DNA of 56,272 bases, taken from JBDRMN01 sp043812055. GTDB taxonomy: Bacteria; Patescibacteriota; Gracilibacteria; JAHISY01. Shown piece by piece: positions 15,450-24,466 of the stretch. Every line of letters starts with the position of its first letter. Position 1 is the first letter of the stretch. The position numbers were made by a program, and so were the translations under genes. The notes under the pieces are model-generated. The model did no database searches and had not been told where the DNA came from. It saw only the letters and a program-made list of their open reading frames with translations. The DNA is taken from positions 1 through 56,272 of the forward strand of contig JBDRMN010000014.1 of assembly GCA_043812055.1 (NCBI GenBank), read 5' to 3'.

Positions 15450-16703
15450 GTGGTGAAAAAACTTCCGGAGCTACTCGCTCCCGCCGGTTCACTCAAAAAA
15501 GTAGAGGTTGCTTTGGCTTACGGTGCCGACGCGATTTACTGCGGCATTCCGGATTTTTCATTGCGAGCACGGGAGAATGAATTTTCCCTTACTGACCTGC
15601 GCAAAGCCCGCGCATTAACACACTCCGCGAAGAAAAAACTTTATCTCACGATCAATACTTATCCGCGGGCAGGCGAATTAAAAAAGCTGGAAAGTTTTCT
15701 CAAACATGTCCGCAGCATCAAACCCGACGCAATCATCTTTTCTGATCCCGGCGTATTACGTTTACTGAAAAAGAATCTTCCTAAGGTGAAATTGCATCTC
15801 TCCGTTCAGGCCAACACGGTTAATCCGGAAAGCGTGCGGTTTTGGTACGCGCAGGGGGTGCGCCGAGTGATTCTCGCGCGCGAGCTTTCACTCAGAGAAA
15901 TTACCGAAATTCACAAAAAAGTTCCGCGAATAGAACTGGAATGTTTCGTGCACGGGGCGATTTGCATGAGTTACAGTGGCCGCTGTTTGCTTTCGCTTTA
16001 TTTAACAAATAGAGATGCCAATCGGGGACTCTGTACCCAGCCGTGCCGTTGGCACTACAAACTAGGTTCTAGGTTCCAGGTTCTAGGTTCTAGAAGCCCT
16101 TCTCTGGAGGAAGAGAAACGCAAAGGGGAATATTTTCCGCTTGAGGAAGATTCTCATGGAAGTTATATTCTCAATTCGAAAGATTTGTGCTTGATCGAAA
16201 AGATTCCGCAACTTATGCGTGCCGGAGTAAGTGCTTTCAAGATAGAAGGCCGGCACAAGTCTGTCGGCTATCTGGCGACGATCACGCGGGCTTACCGGAA
16301 AGCGCTGGATGACTTTGTTGTCGGAAATAAATTTGATCGCAAGCTTTGGAAAGAAATTTACAGCACAGGCAATCGGGAGTTCACCCTCGGCTTTTTCGAC
16401 GGCAGCCAGAAAGATTTACAGAATTATACGCGCTCGGGTTCGGAAAATACTCAGAGCTTTCTTGGCTTGGTGGAGGAAAAGAAAGACAATTCATTTTTAC
16501 TCGAACCCAAAAATCGCTTCCAGAAGGGTGATAAAATAGAAGCGGTCATTCCCCATGGAGGAGCTTTGTCTGCCAGAGTTAAAAATATCTTCAGTGAGAA
16601 TTTTAAAAAAATGCGCACTGCTCACGGAGGCCCAAAAGAGAAAGTTTGGATAGAATTAGGCATTAAAAATCTTCCAGAATTTACACTTATCCGTAAATGC
16701 TGA
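15450..16703 (+). CDS. Peptidase U32 family protein (TrhP/YegQ-like)
   Basis: The family signature is ELECFVHGAICMSYSGRCLLS with a later Cys pair (GLCTQPCRWHY), the Cys set that in TrhP-type proteins binds an Fe-S cluster used for tRNA U34 hydroxylation. The start matches the family (LPELLAPAGSLKKVEVALAYGADAIYCG). It begins GTG at 15450 with AAGG upstream. Residues coded by 16068-16095 (LGSRFQVLGSR) come from a short tandem repeat and are probably a recent insertion. The next gene, aroD, overlaps its end by 7 nt. Confidence 0.85.
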   Translation: MVKKLPELLAPAGSLKKVEVALAYGADAIYCGIPDFSLRARENEFSLTDLRKARALTHSAKKKLYLTINTYPRAGELKKLESFLKHVRSIKPDAIIFSDPGVLRLLKKNLPKVKLHLSVQANTVNPESVRFWYAQGVRRVILARELSLREITEIHKKVPRIELECFVHGAICMSYSGRCLLSLYLTNRDANRGLCTQPCRWHYKLGSRFQVLGSRSPSLEEEKRKGEYFPLEEDSHGSYILNSKDLCLIEKIPQLMRAGVSAFKIEGRHKSVGYLATITRAYRKALDDFVVGNKFDRKLWKEIYSTGNREFTLGFFDGSQKDLQNYTRSGSENTQSFLGLVEEKKDNSFLLEPKNRFQKGDKIEAVIPHGGALSARVKNIFSENFKKMRTAHGGPKEKVWIELGIKNLPEFTLIRKC

Positions 16704-17383
16704 ACCCTAAAATAATCATCCCGCTCCGACCAAAAAACACCGCTGAAGCAGCGCGAATGATCGCGGCGGCTGAAAAAAAAGGTGATCTCACCGAAGTCTG
16801 GCTGGACGGCATCAAAGATCTCAATGAGACGAAGATTAAAAAGATTATCAAAGCTGCCAAGAGGCCTTTGATTGTTAATCTCAAGAACAAGCAGGAAATG
16901 GGGGAGTCACGGCTGGGAGATAAAAAGAGAGTTCAATTACTGTCTTTAGCGGCAAAAGCGGGGGTGGATTTCGTCGATATAAGTCTGGATTTGCCAGTCG
17001 CTCTCGTCCGCGAACTTAAAAAAAGTTGTGAGAAAACCAAACTTATCGTTTCCTTCCACGATTTCAAAGCAACCCCTCGGATTGAAAAACTCCGCAAACT
17101 GTCCGAAAAAGCCTTCAAAGCAGGAGCAGATGTCGTCAAACTCGTCGGTAACGCGAATTCCTGGGAAGACTGTACGCCGATTTTCCAAATCAGCTGGGAG
17201 CTGGCCAAAGCTGGTAAAAGTTTCCTCACGATGGGGATGGGGGAGTTCGGCGAGCCCACGCGGGTGATCACGCCACTTATCGGCGGACTCGGCATGTTCG
17301 CCCCGCTTGATAAAAAAACGGCTACTGCCCCGGGACAGTTAACCGTTGCAGAGTTACGGGAATGGTGGCGGGCGTTTGACTAG
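16697..17383 (+). CDS. aroD: 3-dehydroquinate dehydratase, type I
   Basis: Dehydrates 3-dehydroquinate to 3-dehydroshikimate by a Schiff-base mechanism, the third shikimate step. The catalytic His is in VSFHDFKATP and the Schiff-base Lys in DVVKLVGNA; FLTMGMGEFGEPTR and MFAPLDKKTATAPGQL complete the active site. At 228 residues the length is normal. It overlaps the U32 gene by 7 nt, suggesting translational coupling, and its 3' end overlaps the convergent gene at 17322 by 62 nt. aroE lies 25 kb away (42314-43123). Confidence 0.93.
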   Translation: MLNPKIIIPLRPKNTAEAARMIAAAEKKGDLTEVWLDGIKDLNETKIKKIIKAAKRPLIVNLKNKQEMGESRLGDKKRVQLLSLAAKAGVDFVDISLDLPVALVRELKKSCEKTKLIVSFHDFKATPRIEKLRKLSEKAFKAGADVVKLVGNANSWEDCTPIFQISWELAKAGKSFLTMGMGEFGEPTRVITPLIGGLGMFAPLDKKTATAPGQLTVAELREWWRAFD

Positions 17384-17762
17384 CCAATCTATCTGCTAAA
17401 GTTCTGCCGGGATCTTCAGATTTTCTATATTTTCCGGCTGCCTCTTCGACTGTGATACCAAGATCGTTAGCCTGTGACTCTAAAAATGAAGATAGGTTAG
17501 GGAGGTTCGAGCTATCCCCGGTTTCACAAGTTTCAGCTGAAATTTCGGTCTGAATTGTATGAGTCGTACCTTCTTCTTTGGGAGCAGGAACAATACCAAA
17601 ATCTGGTTTGTAATCATCTGGCGCCAGTCTGTTCTTTCTAAATTCAAAATCACACCCATATGTCTTTGCTAAATCAAATAAAACAAAACTGCGAATTTGA
17701 CTCCGAACTTTAAATGAAAATGGAAAGTTCTGATCAAATCGAGGATCTAATTCGTTTAACAT
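17322..17762 (-). CDS. Hypothetical protein (146 aa)
   Basis: Not recognised. A soluble protein starting MLNELDPRFDQNFPFSF, with an acidic middle (QTEISAETCETGDSSN) and a C-terminal helix (SSFLESQANDLGITVEEAA). Its last 20 codons are antisense to the end of aroD. No membrane or signal segment. It reads in the same direction as tsf and rpsB but is on the far side of tsf. Confidence 0.6.
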   Translation of the reverse strand: MLNELDPRFDQNFPFSFKVRSQIRSFVLFDLAKTYGCDFEFRKNRLAPDDYKPDFGIVPAPKEEGTTHTIQTEISAETCETGDSSNLPNLSSFLESQANDLGITVEEAAGKYRKSEDPGRTLADRLASQTPATIPVTLQRLTVPGQ

Positions 17763-17839
17763 GATAGAAAACCTTAGGCGGAATTATAAACCGCCTCAAA
17801 AAGTGATTGCAAATCAGATCTTTGATCGGGGAGAGTTTT

Positions 17840-18625
17840 TTAGATCGCCAAACGCACAAATTTCTCCACCTCCGCACTATTCTCCTGCAAAAACTGCTCT
17901 ACGGTTTTGTCCGAGTCTTTCACGAAGGCCTGTTTAAGAAGACTCTTCTCATCACGGAATTTACGCAGCTTGCCTTCGAGAATTTTATCGATCATTTCGG
18001 CAGGCTTACCTTCTTGCTTGAGCAGCTCTTTTTGGATCTGGCTTTCCTTCTTGATTTCTTCCTCCGGAACTTCTTCCGGAGAAATTACGCGTGGATTCAT
18101 CGCGGCGATTTGCATGGCAATATCTTTGCCAACTGCCTCACTGCCACCTTTGAAACTCACAAGTACGCCAATTTTGTCATTCGAGTGAATATAGCTGGCA
18201 AGCTGTCCACCCTCGAGCGATTCGACTTCTCCGAGCTGGAGATTCTCACCGACTTTCTGAATGCCCTCTTCCAGCAAAGCTTCCGCTTCCGCTTTCGCTG
18301 CATCTGCGCCTTTTTCCGCCGCGACCTGGATCAATTTATCCGCAATTTTTTGGAAATCATCGCCCCGGGCGACAAAATCAGTTTCACAAAGCAAGGCGAG
18401 AGCGACGCCTTTTTTACCATCAGCGGAAAGCTTTAGTCTCACTACACCCTCACCGGTGCTACGTTCGGAACGTTTAGCCGCATCCGCTTCACCCTGTTTG
18501 CGCAGGATGTCACGGGCTGCCTCGACATCACCGCTGGCTTCTTCGAGAGCGGCTTTGCACTTCAGCATGGCGATACCGGTACTGTCGCGGAGCTCTTTGA
18601 CGAGGGCGGCGGAAATTTTGGCCAT
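17840..18625 (-). CDS. tsf: Translation elongation factor EF-Ts
   Basis: Nucleotide exchange factor for EF-Tu. The N-terminal UBA-like domain is clear (LVKELRDSTGIAMLKCKAALEE…ARDILRKQG), followed by the two-part dimerisation domain (LCETDFVARGDDFQKIADKL; AMQIAAMNPRVISPEEVP) and EGKLRKFRDEKSLLKQAFVKD. At 261 residues it is complete. It follows rpsB, as in most bacteria, but with a membrane protein gene inserted between. Confidence 0.95.
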   Translation of the reverse strand: MAKISAALVKELRDSTGIAMLKCKAALEEASGDVEAARDILRKQGEADAAKRSERSTGEGVVRLKLSADGKKGVALALLCETDFVARGDDFQKIADKLIQVAAEKGADAAKAEAEALLEEGIQKVGENLQLGEVESLEGGQLASYIHSNDKIGVLVSFKGGSEAVGKDIAMQIAAMNPRVISPEEVPEEEIKKESQIQKELLKQEGKPAEMIDKILEGKLRKFRDEKSLLKQAFVKDSDKTVEQFLQENSAEVEKFVRLAI

Positions 18626-18709
18626 TAGAAAGAATTAAGGATTAAGAGAGGAGGATTTTAGCTCTGAGGTGGTGAGGGGGGTGGTTTCCGAGCTTTGATC
18701 TTCGACAGG

Positions 18710-19492
18710 CTACTCAGGATTTTCTGACGGAGGAGCTGCTTTGGGAGCTTCGGGCTTAGGCTTGAGCTTCAAATTTAGCGAAAGATCATAAAGTCCCGGG
18801 ATACGGAACCAGTCCCCCTTGTAAGCGAGCACGAAACCACCAACGATGGCAACTATCTGCAGGATAAAGACGAGGATTGCGAAAGAGTAGGAGAGTCGGG
18901 AAAGCAGCCAAAGAAAAATGAAAGCAACCGCAACCACCAGGCCCTGGCGACCGTGGTGCTGGGCGAAGTCACTTTCGCGGCGAGCGAGCAGAGGGAGCAG
19001 GGCCAGGATACCCACATAACCTAGCCCGGCAAAGACCTTCTCTTCACCGTCGAGAGGAGTCACCCCGTCAGTTTTGAAGCCGGTTTTCGGTTGAGGATCT
19101 ACAGACCTCTGCGGTGGAACCGAACTGTCTCCTTCAGTTGAGGCAGGTACGTCCTGTTCTTCCACGGCGATTTGTTCAGGCTCCTCCGGTTTATCACCTG
19201 GTTTAGCCGGAGCACCTTGAATCACTTCCTCCTCGGCAAGCTGCGGCTCAGCTGGCTCCAGAGAAACGACTGGCTCCGGTTCTGCCTCAGGAGTAGCAGC
19301 TTCGGTTTGCTCTTCCGGAGGAGTCGCTGCTGGTTCCGCCGCTGGAGGAGCTGTTTCTATCTCCACAGGAGCAGGAGCGACCGGCTCGGCCGGAGTCTCT
19401 TCCACCGGTTTGGGAGGTGGTGGCGGAGTGGTAGGAATGGGAGTCGGATCAGGATTTTGAGCTCCCGGAGGAGTTTGATTGTCATCAGGCAT
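18710..19492 (-). CDS. Proline-rich membrane protein with Tic20/DUF4870-like C-terminus
   Basis: Residues 1-140 are a long Pro/Glu/Ala-rich low-complexity tail (PIPTTPPPPPKPVEETPAEP). Residues about 150-235 hold three or four hydrophobic segments with VFAGLGYVGILALLPLLARR and DFAQHHGRQGLVV, which resemble the DUF4870/Tic20 fold. It is transcribed with rpsB (35 nt upstream) and tsf (84 nt downstream), an unusual position between two translation genes. Role unknown. Confidence 0.7.
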   Translation of the reverse strand: MPDDNQTPPGAQNPDPTPIPTTPPPPPKPVEETPAEPVAPAPVEIETAPPAAEPAATPPEEQTEAATPEAEPEPVVSLEPAEPQLAEEEVIQGAPAKPGDKPEEPEQIAVEEQDVPASTEGDSSVPPQRSVDPQPKTGFKTDGVTPLDGEEKVFAGLGYVGILALLPLLARRESDFAQHHGRQGLVVAVAFIFLWLLSRLSYSFAILVFILQIVAIVGGFVLAYKGDWFRIPGLYDLSLNLKLKPKPEAPKAAPPSENPE

Positions 19493-19526
19493 TGGGAACA
19501 GTGGTTAATTCAGAGGAGAGTTTAAT

Positions 19527-20315
19527 TTATTTCTCAGTTTTTTTCTCCGGCTTCTTGGATTCAGCCCTTTCCTTTTGTTCACTTTTTTTACTCGTATCAC
19601 CTTTTTTATCTTCACCTTTAATGGGTGCTGGATTTTTCTGTCCACGATCGATCGCATCGTGGACTTCACCGAGGATTAATTGAATTGCTTTGACTGCATC
19701 ATCGTTCCCCGGGATGGGGTAATCGATCAAATCCGGATCGGCGTTACTATCCACCACTCCCACCACGGGAATACCGCATTTTCGAGCCTCCCGGACAGCA
19801 ATATTGTCGCGGACAGTATCGAGTACGAAAATCACATCAGGCCGCTTCTCCAGCTGCTCGATACCAGCGAGCCAGATTTCTAACTTATTGATCTGTTTCA
19901 ATTTGCGAGTACGTTCTTTTTTTAGATACTTCGCGAAAGCAGTTTCGTCACGTTCTCGTTTCAAGTCCCGTAACTGTTTAATGCGTTCTTTGGTCGTGTT
20001 CCAATTGGTGAGCAGCCCGCCAAACCATTTTTCCGTTACATAGGGACAGTTCAGACTTATCGCCAGATCAGGGAGAGATTCCCGGGTTTGCTGCTTCGTG
20101 CTGGCGAGCAAGATCACTTTCCTCTGAGCAGCGCTATCTTCCAGGAATTGCATCGCGCGTTTAAGCAGCTCGGCGGTTTTTTCCAAATCAAAAATATGAA
20201 TCCCGTTCCGTTTACCAAAAAGGAAAGTCTTCATTTTGGGATTCCACTTCTCGGTCTTGTGACCGAAGTGGATACCGGCGACGAGCAGCCGGCGCAGTTC
20301 ATCTGTGCTGGGCAT
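19527..20315 (-). CDS. rpsB: 30S ribosomal protein S2
   Basis: Typical S2: ELRRLLVAGIHFGHKTEKWNPKM at the start, VTEKWFGGLLTNWNTTKERI, PDVIFVLDTVRDNIAVREA and IPVVGVVDSNADPDLIDYPIPGNDDA. The C-terminal 35 residues are a Lys/Glu-rich tail. A promoter (TTGCAT-17-TAGAAT) lies about 120 nt upstream. Confidence 0.97.
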   Translation of the reverse strand: MPSTDELRRLLVAGIHFGHKTEKWNPKMKTFLFGKRNGIHIFDLEKTAELLKRAMQFLEDSAAQRKVILLASTKQQTRESLPDLAISLNCPYVTEKWFGGLLTNWNTTKERIKQLRDLKRERDETAFAKYLKKERTRKLKQINKLEIWLAGIEQLEKRPDVIFVLDTVRDNIAVREARKCGIPVVGVVDSNADPDLIDYPIPGNDDAVKAIQLILGEVHDAIDRGQKNPAPIKGEDKKGDTSKKSEQKERAESKKPEKKTEK

Positions 20316-20437
20316 GATTCCTTGGGATTAAATGCTCCATAGCTTCATCTCGAGAGTAGTCCAGTAACCCTTCGATAAACTCAGGGCTAGGAAGGAATGC
20401 TCGATCCGCTATGAAGTAGAAGTAAAAAAGTGAGGGG

Positions 20438-20466
20438 ATTCTAAGAAAAAAAGCCTAAATATGCAA
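20438..20466 (-). promoter_or_regulatory. rpsB promoter
   Basis: On the minus strand TTGCAT, 17 bp, TAGAAT. It gives a leader of about 115 nt before rpsB, containing a degenerate copy of the CCTTCGACAGGCTCAGG-type repeat. Confidence 0.5.
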
Positions 20467-20479
20467 ACAGAAACCTGCA

Positions 20480-20625
20480 AGAATTTCCAATCTCCAAATC
20501 CCATCTACGCCATATTTCCAAATAAGCGCTAAATTCGAAAGCTTCGATAAGCATGAGGTAAATTAGTGCTTGGAATTTATTTGGTAATTGGTGTTTGGTA
20601 ATTGGAAATTATCTCCCTAAATATA
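20480..20625. repeat. Inverted TTTCCAAATAA / TTATTTGG words
   Basis: AATTTCCAA and TTTCCAAATAA on the left face TTATTTGGTAATTGG and TTGGAAATT on the right, so the intergenic region can form a long imperfect hairpin. Similar words occur at 5053-5075 and 6576-6626. Nothing coding was seen between rpsB and ybaB. Confidence 0.4.
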
Positions 20626-20685
20626 GTTAATTCTAGATAGAAAGAATGATTGCTGTTAAACTCCCCCTACTTTAATTTATAAATT

Positions 20686-21000
20686 ATGAATATGCTTGGA
20701 AAAGTTCGCGATATTTACAAATTACAGAAACAGGCAAAGCAAATCAAAAAGGAGTTGGCGAATATTCACATTGAGGCGGAAACAGACGGTGTCGTCGTCA
20801 CTGTCAATGGCGAAATGCAGGTAGTCGCGGTGAAGATCACACCTGAAATGCTAAGCGCCGAAAATGCTGAAAAAATTCAAGCAGCCCTCGTCTCGGCCGG
20901 CAACAAAGCCATCAGAAAAGCCCAGGAAATTGCAGCAGAAAAAATGAAAGGCGTGATGGGGGAGATGCAAGGCTTAATGGGAGGAGAACAGCAAACTTAA
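20686..21000 (+). CDS. YbaB/EbfC nucleoid-associated protein
   Basis: A 104-residue DNA-binding protein of the YbaB/EbfC family. The pattern is an N-terminal coiled helix (DIYKLQKQAKQIKKELANI), the beta core (VVVTVNGEMQVVAVKI) and a C-terminal helix (AIRKAQEIAAEKMKGVMGEM). In many bacteria it follows dnaX and precedes recR; neither is present here. It is followed by mltG on the same strand. Confidence 0.9.
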   Translation: MNMLGKVRDIYKLQKQAKQIKKELANIHIEAETDGVVVTVNGEMQVVAVKITPEMLSAENAEKIQAALVSAGNKAIRKAQEIAAEKMKGVMGEMQGLMGGEQQT

Positions 21001-21025
21001 AATTCGAAATTTAAAATTTGCCAAC

Positions 21026-22066
21026 TTGAACCTGCTCCGTCGTTTCGTTCTGCTGCTCTCCGCGATATTCATACTCGGCTGTGTCGGTTCTGTAGGATTT
21101 TTAATCTACAAATACTTTGTTTATCTGCCCAACACGCTGACGGTTCCAAACCAACTGGAGGAGACTGTCAGTTTCGAGATCGCGGCGGGAGAGAGTGTGA
21201 AGGGTGTGGCGGAACGCCTGGAGGAGCTGGCGGTAGTCCCAAATAGTTGGGCACTCGTGCAATACCTTCGCAATGAATATCTCGACACCAAAGTTGAAGC
21301 GGGCCACTTCCGTTTCCGCGGTGGGGAAACTATCCCGGAGGTGGCGGAGATTTTACTACAGGGAGAGACAGCCCAGATCGCGCTGACCGTCCTCGAGGGC
21401 TGGAACTCCTTCGAGATGGATGCGAAATTGGTCGAGCTAGGCCTGATCGAAGAAAACGATTTTGCGCTTTTCGTGCGTGAGGGTGGCAGTACTGCCGGCA
21501 ATGAACCCGGTGATTTCGCCGCAGACCGGCCTGTGGCAAGCCTGGAGGGCTACATTTTCCCAGCCACTTACAATCTCGACCCGGACAATTTTTCCGTAGA
21601 TGATCTGGTCGAACGGATGTTGCTCGCGATGCGGCGAAATATTGTCGAAGCAGGCTGGGACGTCGAGCAAAGCGAATATTCACTGCATGAGATTCTCACG
21701 ATGGCTTCGATAATCGAGCTCGAGGAAAAGAACTTCGCTAACCGTCCGCTAGTCGCCGACATTCTCTGGCGTCGCTATGACGAGGGAACGGGACTCTATG
21801 CCGACGCTACCATCTTTTATGCAATCGGCCACAAGGAAAACCTGACAGCTGAAGATCTCGCACTCGACAATCCATATAACACGCGCGAATATCGCGGTCT
21901 GCCCCCCACACCCGTCTGCTCACCCAGTCTCAGCTCCATCCGCGCCGCCCTCCATCCCCAGGCGAATGAATACTGGCACTATCTGCATGCCAGCGAAACA
22001 GGCGAAATCCACTTCGCGGAGACGCTGGAGGAGCACAATGAGAATAAGGCGCGATATATTCAATGA
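21026..22066 (+). CDS. mltG: Endolytic murein transglycosylase MltG
   Basis: Cleaves nascent peptidoglycan strands outside the membrane. A single N-terminal membrane segment (about 7-30) is followed by a LysM-like part and the YceG domain with VLEGWNSFEMDAKL, LEGYIFPATYNL, the catalytic Glu in MASIIELEEKN, ADATIFYAIG and NPYNTREYRGLPPTPVCSPS. The end (YWHYLHASETGEIHFAETLEEH) matches the family. The start is a TTG at 21026, 25 nt after ybaB, with no clear ribosome-binding site. Confidence 0.93.
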   Translation: MNLLRRFVLLLSAIFILGCVGSVGFLIYKYFVYLPNTLTVPNQLEETVSFEIAAGESVKGVAERLEELAVVPNSWALVQYLRNEYLDTKVEAGHFRFRGGETIPEVAEILLQGETAQIALTVLEGWNSFEMDAKLVELGLIEENDFALFVREGGSTAGNEPGDFAADRPVASLEGYIFPATYNLDPDNFSVDDLVERMLLAMRRNIVEAGWDVEQSEYSLHEILTMASIIELEEKNFANRPLVADILWRRYDEGTGLYADATIFYAIGHKENLTAEDLALDNPYNTREYRGLPPTPVCSPSLSSIRAALHPQANEYWHYLHASETGEIHFAETLEEHNENKARYIQ

Positions 22067-22078
22067 TCAGTATATTTT

Positions 22079-22205
22079 TGTCATCCCCGCGAAAGCGGGG
22101 AACCAGAAAACATTCCCCTGCCTGACAGGGGAATCTAGAAAATCTGTCTGGATTCCCGCGTACGCGGGAATTTTGTCTGGGTCCCCGCTTTCGCGGGGAT
22201 GACAA
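22079..22205. repeat. REP-type palindrome cluster (CCCCGCGAAAGCGGGG)
   Basis: Four GC-rich palindromes in a row: CCCCGCGAAAGCGGGG, CCCCTGCCTGACAGGGG, TTCCCGCGTACGCGGGAA and CCCCGCTTTCGCGGGG. The outer arms GTCATCCCCGCGAAAG and CTTTCGCGGGGATGAC are complementary, so the whole can fold into one hairpin. Related pieces lie at 30336-30402, 32458-32477 and in the tRNA-fMet fragments. Confidence 0.8.
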
Positions 22206-22230
22206 TGTTTTTTATTTTTTCAAAATACCG

Positions 22231-22268
22231 TACTACAAAATGGCGTAGATTTGCGCTATTTTGTAGTA
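22231..22268. repeat. 38-bp palindromic element, copy 1
   Basis: Arms TACTACAAAAT and ATTTTGTAGTA flank a GC-containing centre (GGCGTAGATTTGCGCT). It lies between mltG and secY. Three more full copies and one half copy occur in the window. Confidence 0.75.
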
Positions 22269-22440
22269 TGATCTATTGGATTCTCAAGTCGTTCGTGTCT
22301 GGAACTTTGATTACGCTGATTCACTGATTACCATGATTCTCAATAACCAAAGTCCATCATGTCAATCAAACAAATCATAGTTCGGACAGCTGCTCACTCC
22401 TAAAACCTCAAACTATAACCTGTTCCCCGGAGCCTGAAAC

Positions 22441-23757
22441 CTAAGTAAATTTCTCATAATCATGCATGATCAACTGCGCGTTGATTTGGCGGATTAATTC
22501 CAAAATCACACCCACGACGATGATGAGACCGGCTCCGGAGATGAGCAGCGGGACGGAACCAAAAGCCTGGGTCGTAAAGAATTTCGTCAGCAAGATCGGA
22601 GTGATGGCGACAAAACCGAGGAAGAGACCGCCCCAGAGGTTGAGCCGGCTGGAAATACCCCCAAGGTATTCCGCAGTTTCGCGACCCGGCCGAATCCCCG
22701 GGACGAAGCCCCCGCGTTTTTGAATGTTTTCGGCAACCTGATTGGGATTGAAGGTAATCGAAACGTAAAAGAAGGTGAAGGCGAGGATAAAGCCGAGATA
22801 GAGCAGGATGTAGAGGAAGCCGGGTGAAGCCCCGTTCAGATTATTCAAAATAAAAGTCGCAACTGCGCGGACGCTCGCGCTCTCGCTGCCCTGCATGAAT
22901 TGGGCGATGATAGTAGGAAAGGTAACAAGACTGACGGCGAAAATAATCGGGATCATGCCGGCCTGATTGATGCGGATCGGCAGTACCGATTCACTCCCGC
23001 GCATGCCACTCCGCCCCGCATAGGTCACCGGCACCGGTCGCGAACCTTCGGTGACAAGTACGACTAAAATGGTAAGGGCGACCGTGATCGCGAGCAGAAT
23101 CACGAAGGGAATGAGCTTGCTCTGATCGAACTGGGCAATCCCGAGAGTCTGACCAAGTACCGGGGGAATGCCAGCCACGATCGAAGCAAAGATTAACATC
23201 GAGATACCATTCCCAATTCCTCTTTCGGTCATCATCTCACCCAACCACATGAGGAACACCGTTCCGGCGCTGACCATTAACATGATCGGCAGAATCACCA
23301 GCGGGTCGGAAATATTGGGAATTAATTCACTGCCCCCCGCACTGGCGGAACGATTGAGTAGCATGATCATGCCGTAGCTCTGGACGAAGGCGAGTGGGAA
23401 GGTGAGCCAGCGGGTGTAGGCGTTGATTTTTTGCCGACCCTGTTCACCTTCTTTCGATAATTCCTCCAAATGCGGCACGACAACCGTCATCAGTTGCATG
23501 ATGATACTGGCATTGATATACGGGGTCAGCCCCATGAGCACGATCGAGAAATTCTCGAGGCTGCCGCCGGTCAGGATCGAAAACACACCGAGCAATTCAT
23601 TTTGCTCGAATAATCCCTGCAAAGTCGCCGGATCGACGCCCGGGACAGTGATGTGCGCCGCGGTGCGGAAGATCACAATACAAAAAATCGTAAAGAGGAT
23701 TTTGTTGCGCAGATCCGGAGCCTGGAAGATCCGTTTGAGGTAATTTAGAAATTGCAT
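22441..23757 (-). CDS. secY: Preprotein translocase subunit SecY
   Basis: Channel subunit of the Sec translocon. Ten membrane segments in 438 residues. Family motifs include the start (IFRTAAHITVPGVDP), GLTPYINASIIMQLM, SGTVFLMWLGEMMTERGIGNG, RSGMRGSESVLPIRINQAGM and the cytoplasmic loop GFVPGIRPGRETAEYL. It follows rplO by 14 nt, the normal spc-operon order, but adk and map do not follow; the operon ends in repeats. Confidence 0.97.
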   Translation of the reverse strand: MQFLNYLKRIFQAPDLRNKILFTIFCIVIFRTAAHITVPGVDPATLQGLFEQNELLGVFSILTGGSLENFSIVLMGLTPYINASIIMQLMTVVVPHLEELSKEGEQGRQKINAYTRWLTFPLAFVQSYGMIMLLNRSASAGGSELIPNISDPLVILPIMLMVSAGTVFLMWLGEMMTERGIGNGISMLIFASIVAGIPPVLGQTLGIAQFDQSKLIPFVILLAITVALTILVVLVTEGSRPVPVTYAGRSGMRGSESVLPIRINQAGMIPIIFAVSLVTFPTIIAQFMQGSESASVRAVATFILNNLNGASPGFLYILLYLGFILAFTFFYVSITFNPNQVAENIQKRGGFVPGIRPGRETAEYLGGISSRLNLWGGLFLGFVAITPILLTKFFTTQAFGSVPLLISGAGLIIVVGVILELIRQINAQLIMHDYEKFT

Positions 23758-23771
23758 CGCTGGGTGTTATT

Positions 23772-24260
23772 TTAAGCCTTTGCGGGTTCGGCTGCCTCCT
23801 TTTCTTTCTGCTTAACCTTTTTCTTCGCCGCCAGCTCAATCGTACCTCCCGCGGCTTCGATCGCCTCTTTGGCCGACGCACTGACAGCATCGATGAAACA
23901 AGTCAGCTTCTTCGTTAGCTTACCCATCCCCAGGATTTTCACGGGCAACGTTACCTTGCGGATCAATCCGGCTTCTTTCAGGGTTTCGCGGGAAACTTTA
24001 TCTACACTCAAACGTTCCTCGAGATCTTTGAGATTAACCGGTTGGTACTCGACACGATTAATATTACGAAAGCCACCAAGCTTGGGCATGCGGCGAATCA
24101 GAGAAATCTGTCCGCCTTCAAATCCAGCCGTGAATTTACTGCGACCACCGGTACGCGACTTTTGCCCTTTGCAGCCCCGCCCGGCGAAGGTATCACCGAT
24201 TCCACGGCGCTTGTGACGCCTGGCTGAACCTTTTTTCGGCTTGAGTGTGTGTTGTTGCAT
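23772..24260 (-). CDS. rplO: 50S ribosomal protein L15
   Basis: Starts QQHTLKPKKGSARRHKRRG and has the family core GIGDTFAGRGCKGQKSRTGG and FEGGQISLIRRMPKLGGF. The C-terminal domain has SASAKEAIEAAGGTIEL, and a Lys/Glu/Ala tail makes it slightly long (162 residues). It is translated just before secY. No rpmD or rpsE gene lies upstream within the window, so the spc operon is split here. Confidence 0.96.
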   Translation of the reverse strand: MQQHTLKPKKGSARRHKRRGIGDTFAGRGCKGQKSRTGGRSKFTAGFEGGQISLIRRMPKLGGFRNINRVEYQPVNLKDLEERLSVDKVSRETLKEAGLIRKVTLPVKILGMGKLTKKLTCFIDAVSASAKEAIEAAGGTIELAAKKKVKQKEKEAAEPAKA

Positions 24261-24409
24261 TAAAAAAATTAGCTGGGGGATTTTACCCGCCTTCGTTAAA
24301 TGTCACAAGCAAAAAGTGAAGTATCCAGCTTGGAGCTTGGAAATAATTAATTCAAAAAGCTCGTTCCCTGGTTACGGCGGGCTCCGCCCGCCTTCGCTTC
24401 CGGAGCAGG

Positions 24410-24438
24410 TTGCCCGGAAAAAGACTTTTTGATAAAGT
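24410..24438 (+). promoter_or_regulatory. Promoter of gene at 24467
   Basis: TTGCCC, 17 bp, TAAAGT. The -10 region and the following 25 nt (GATAAAGT…CACTATTTTTTAACCCCC) are repeated almost exactly at 24859-24892 before the next gene. Confidence 0.5.
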
Positions 24439-24466
24439 CAGGCACTATTTTTTAACCCCCTTCAAA

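Noticed and set aside
22079..22205. CRISPR array
   Set aside because: The palindromes are not separated by equal-length unique spacers and no cas gene is present; REP elements explain them better.
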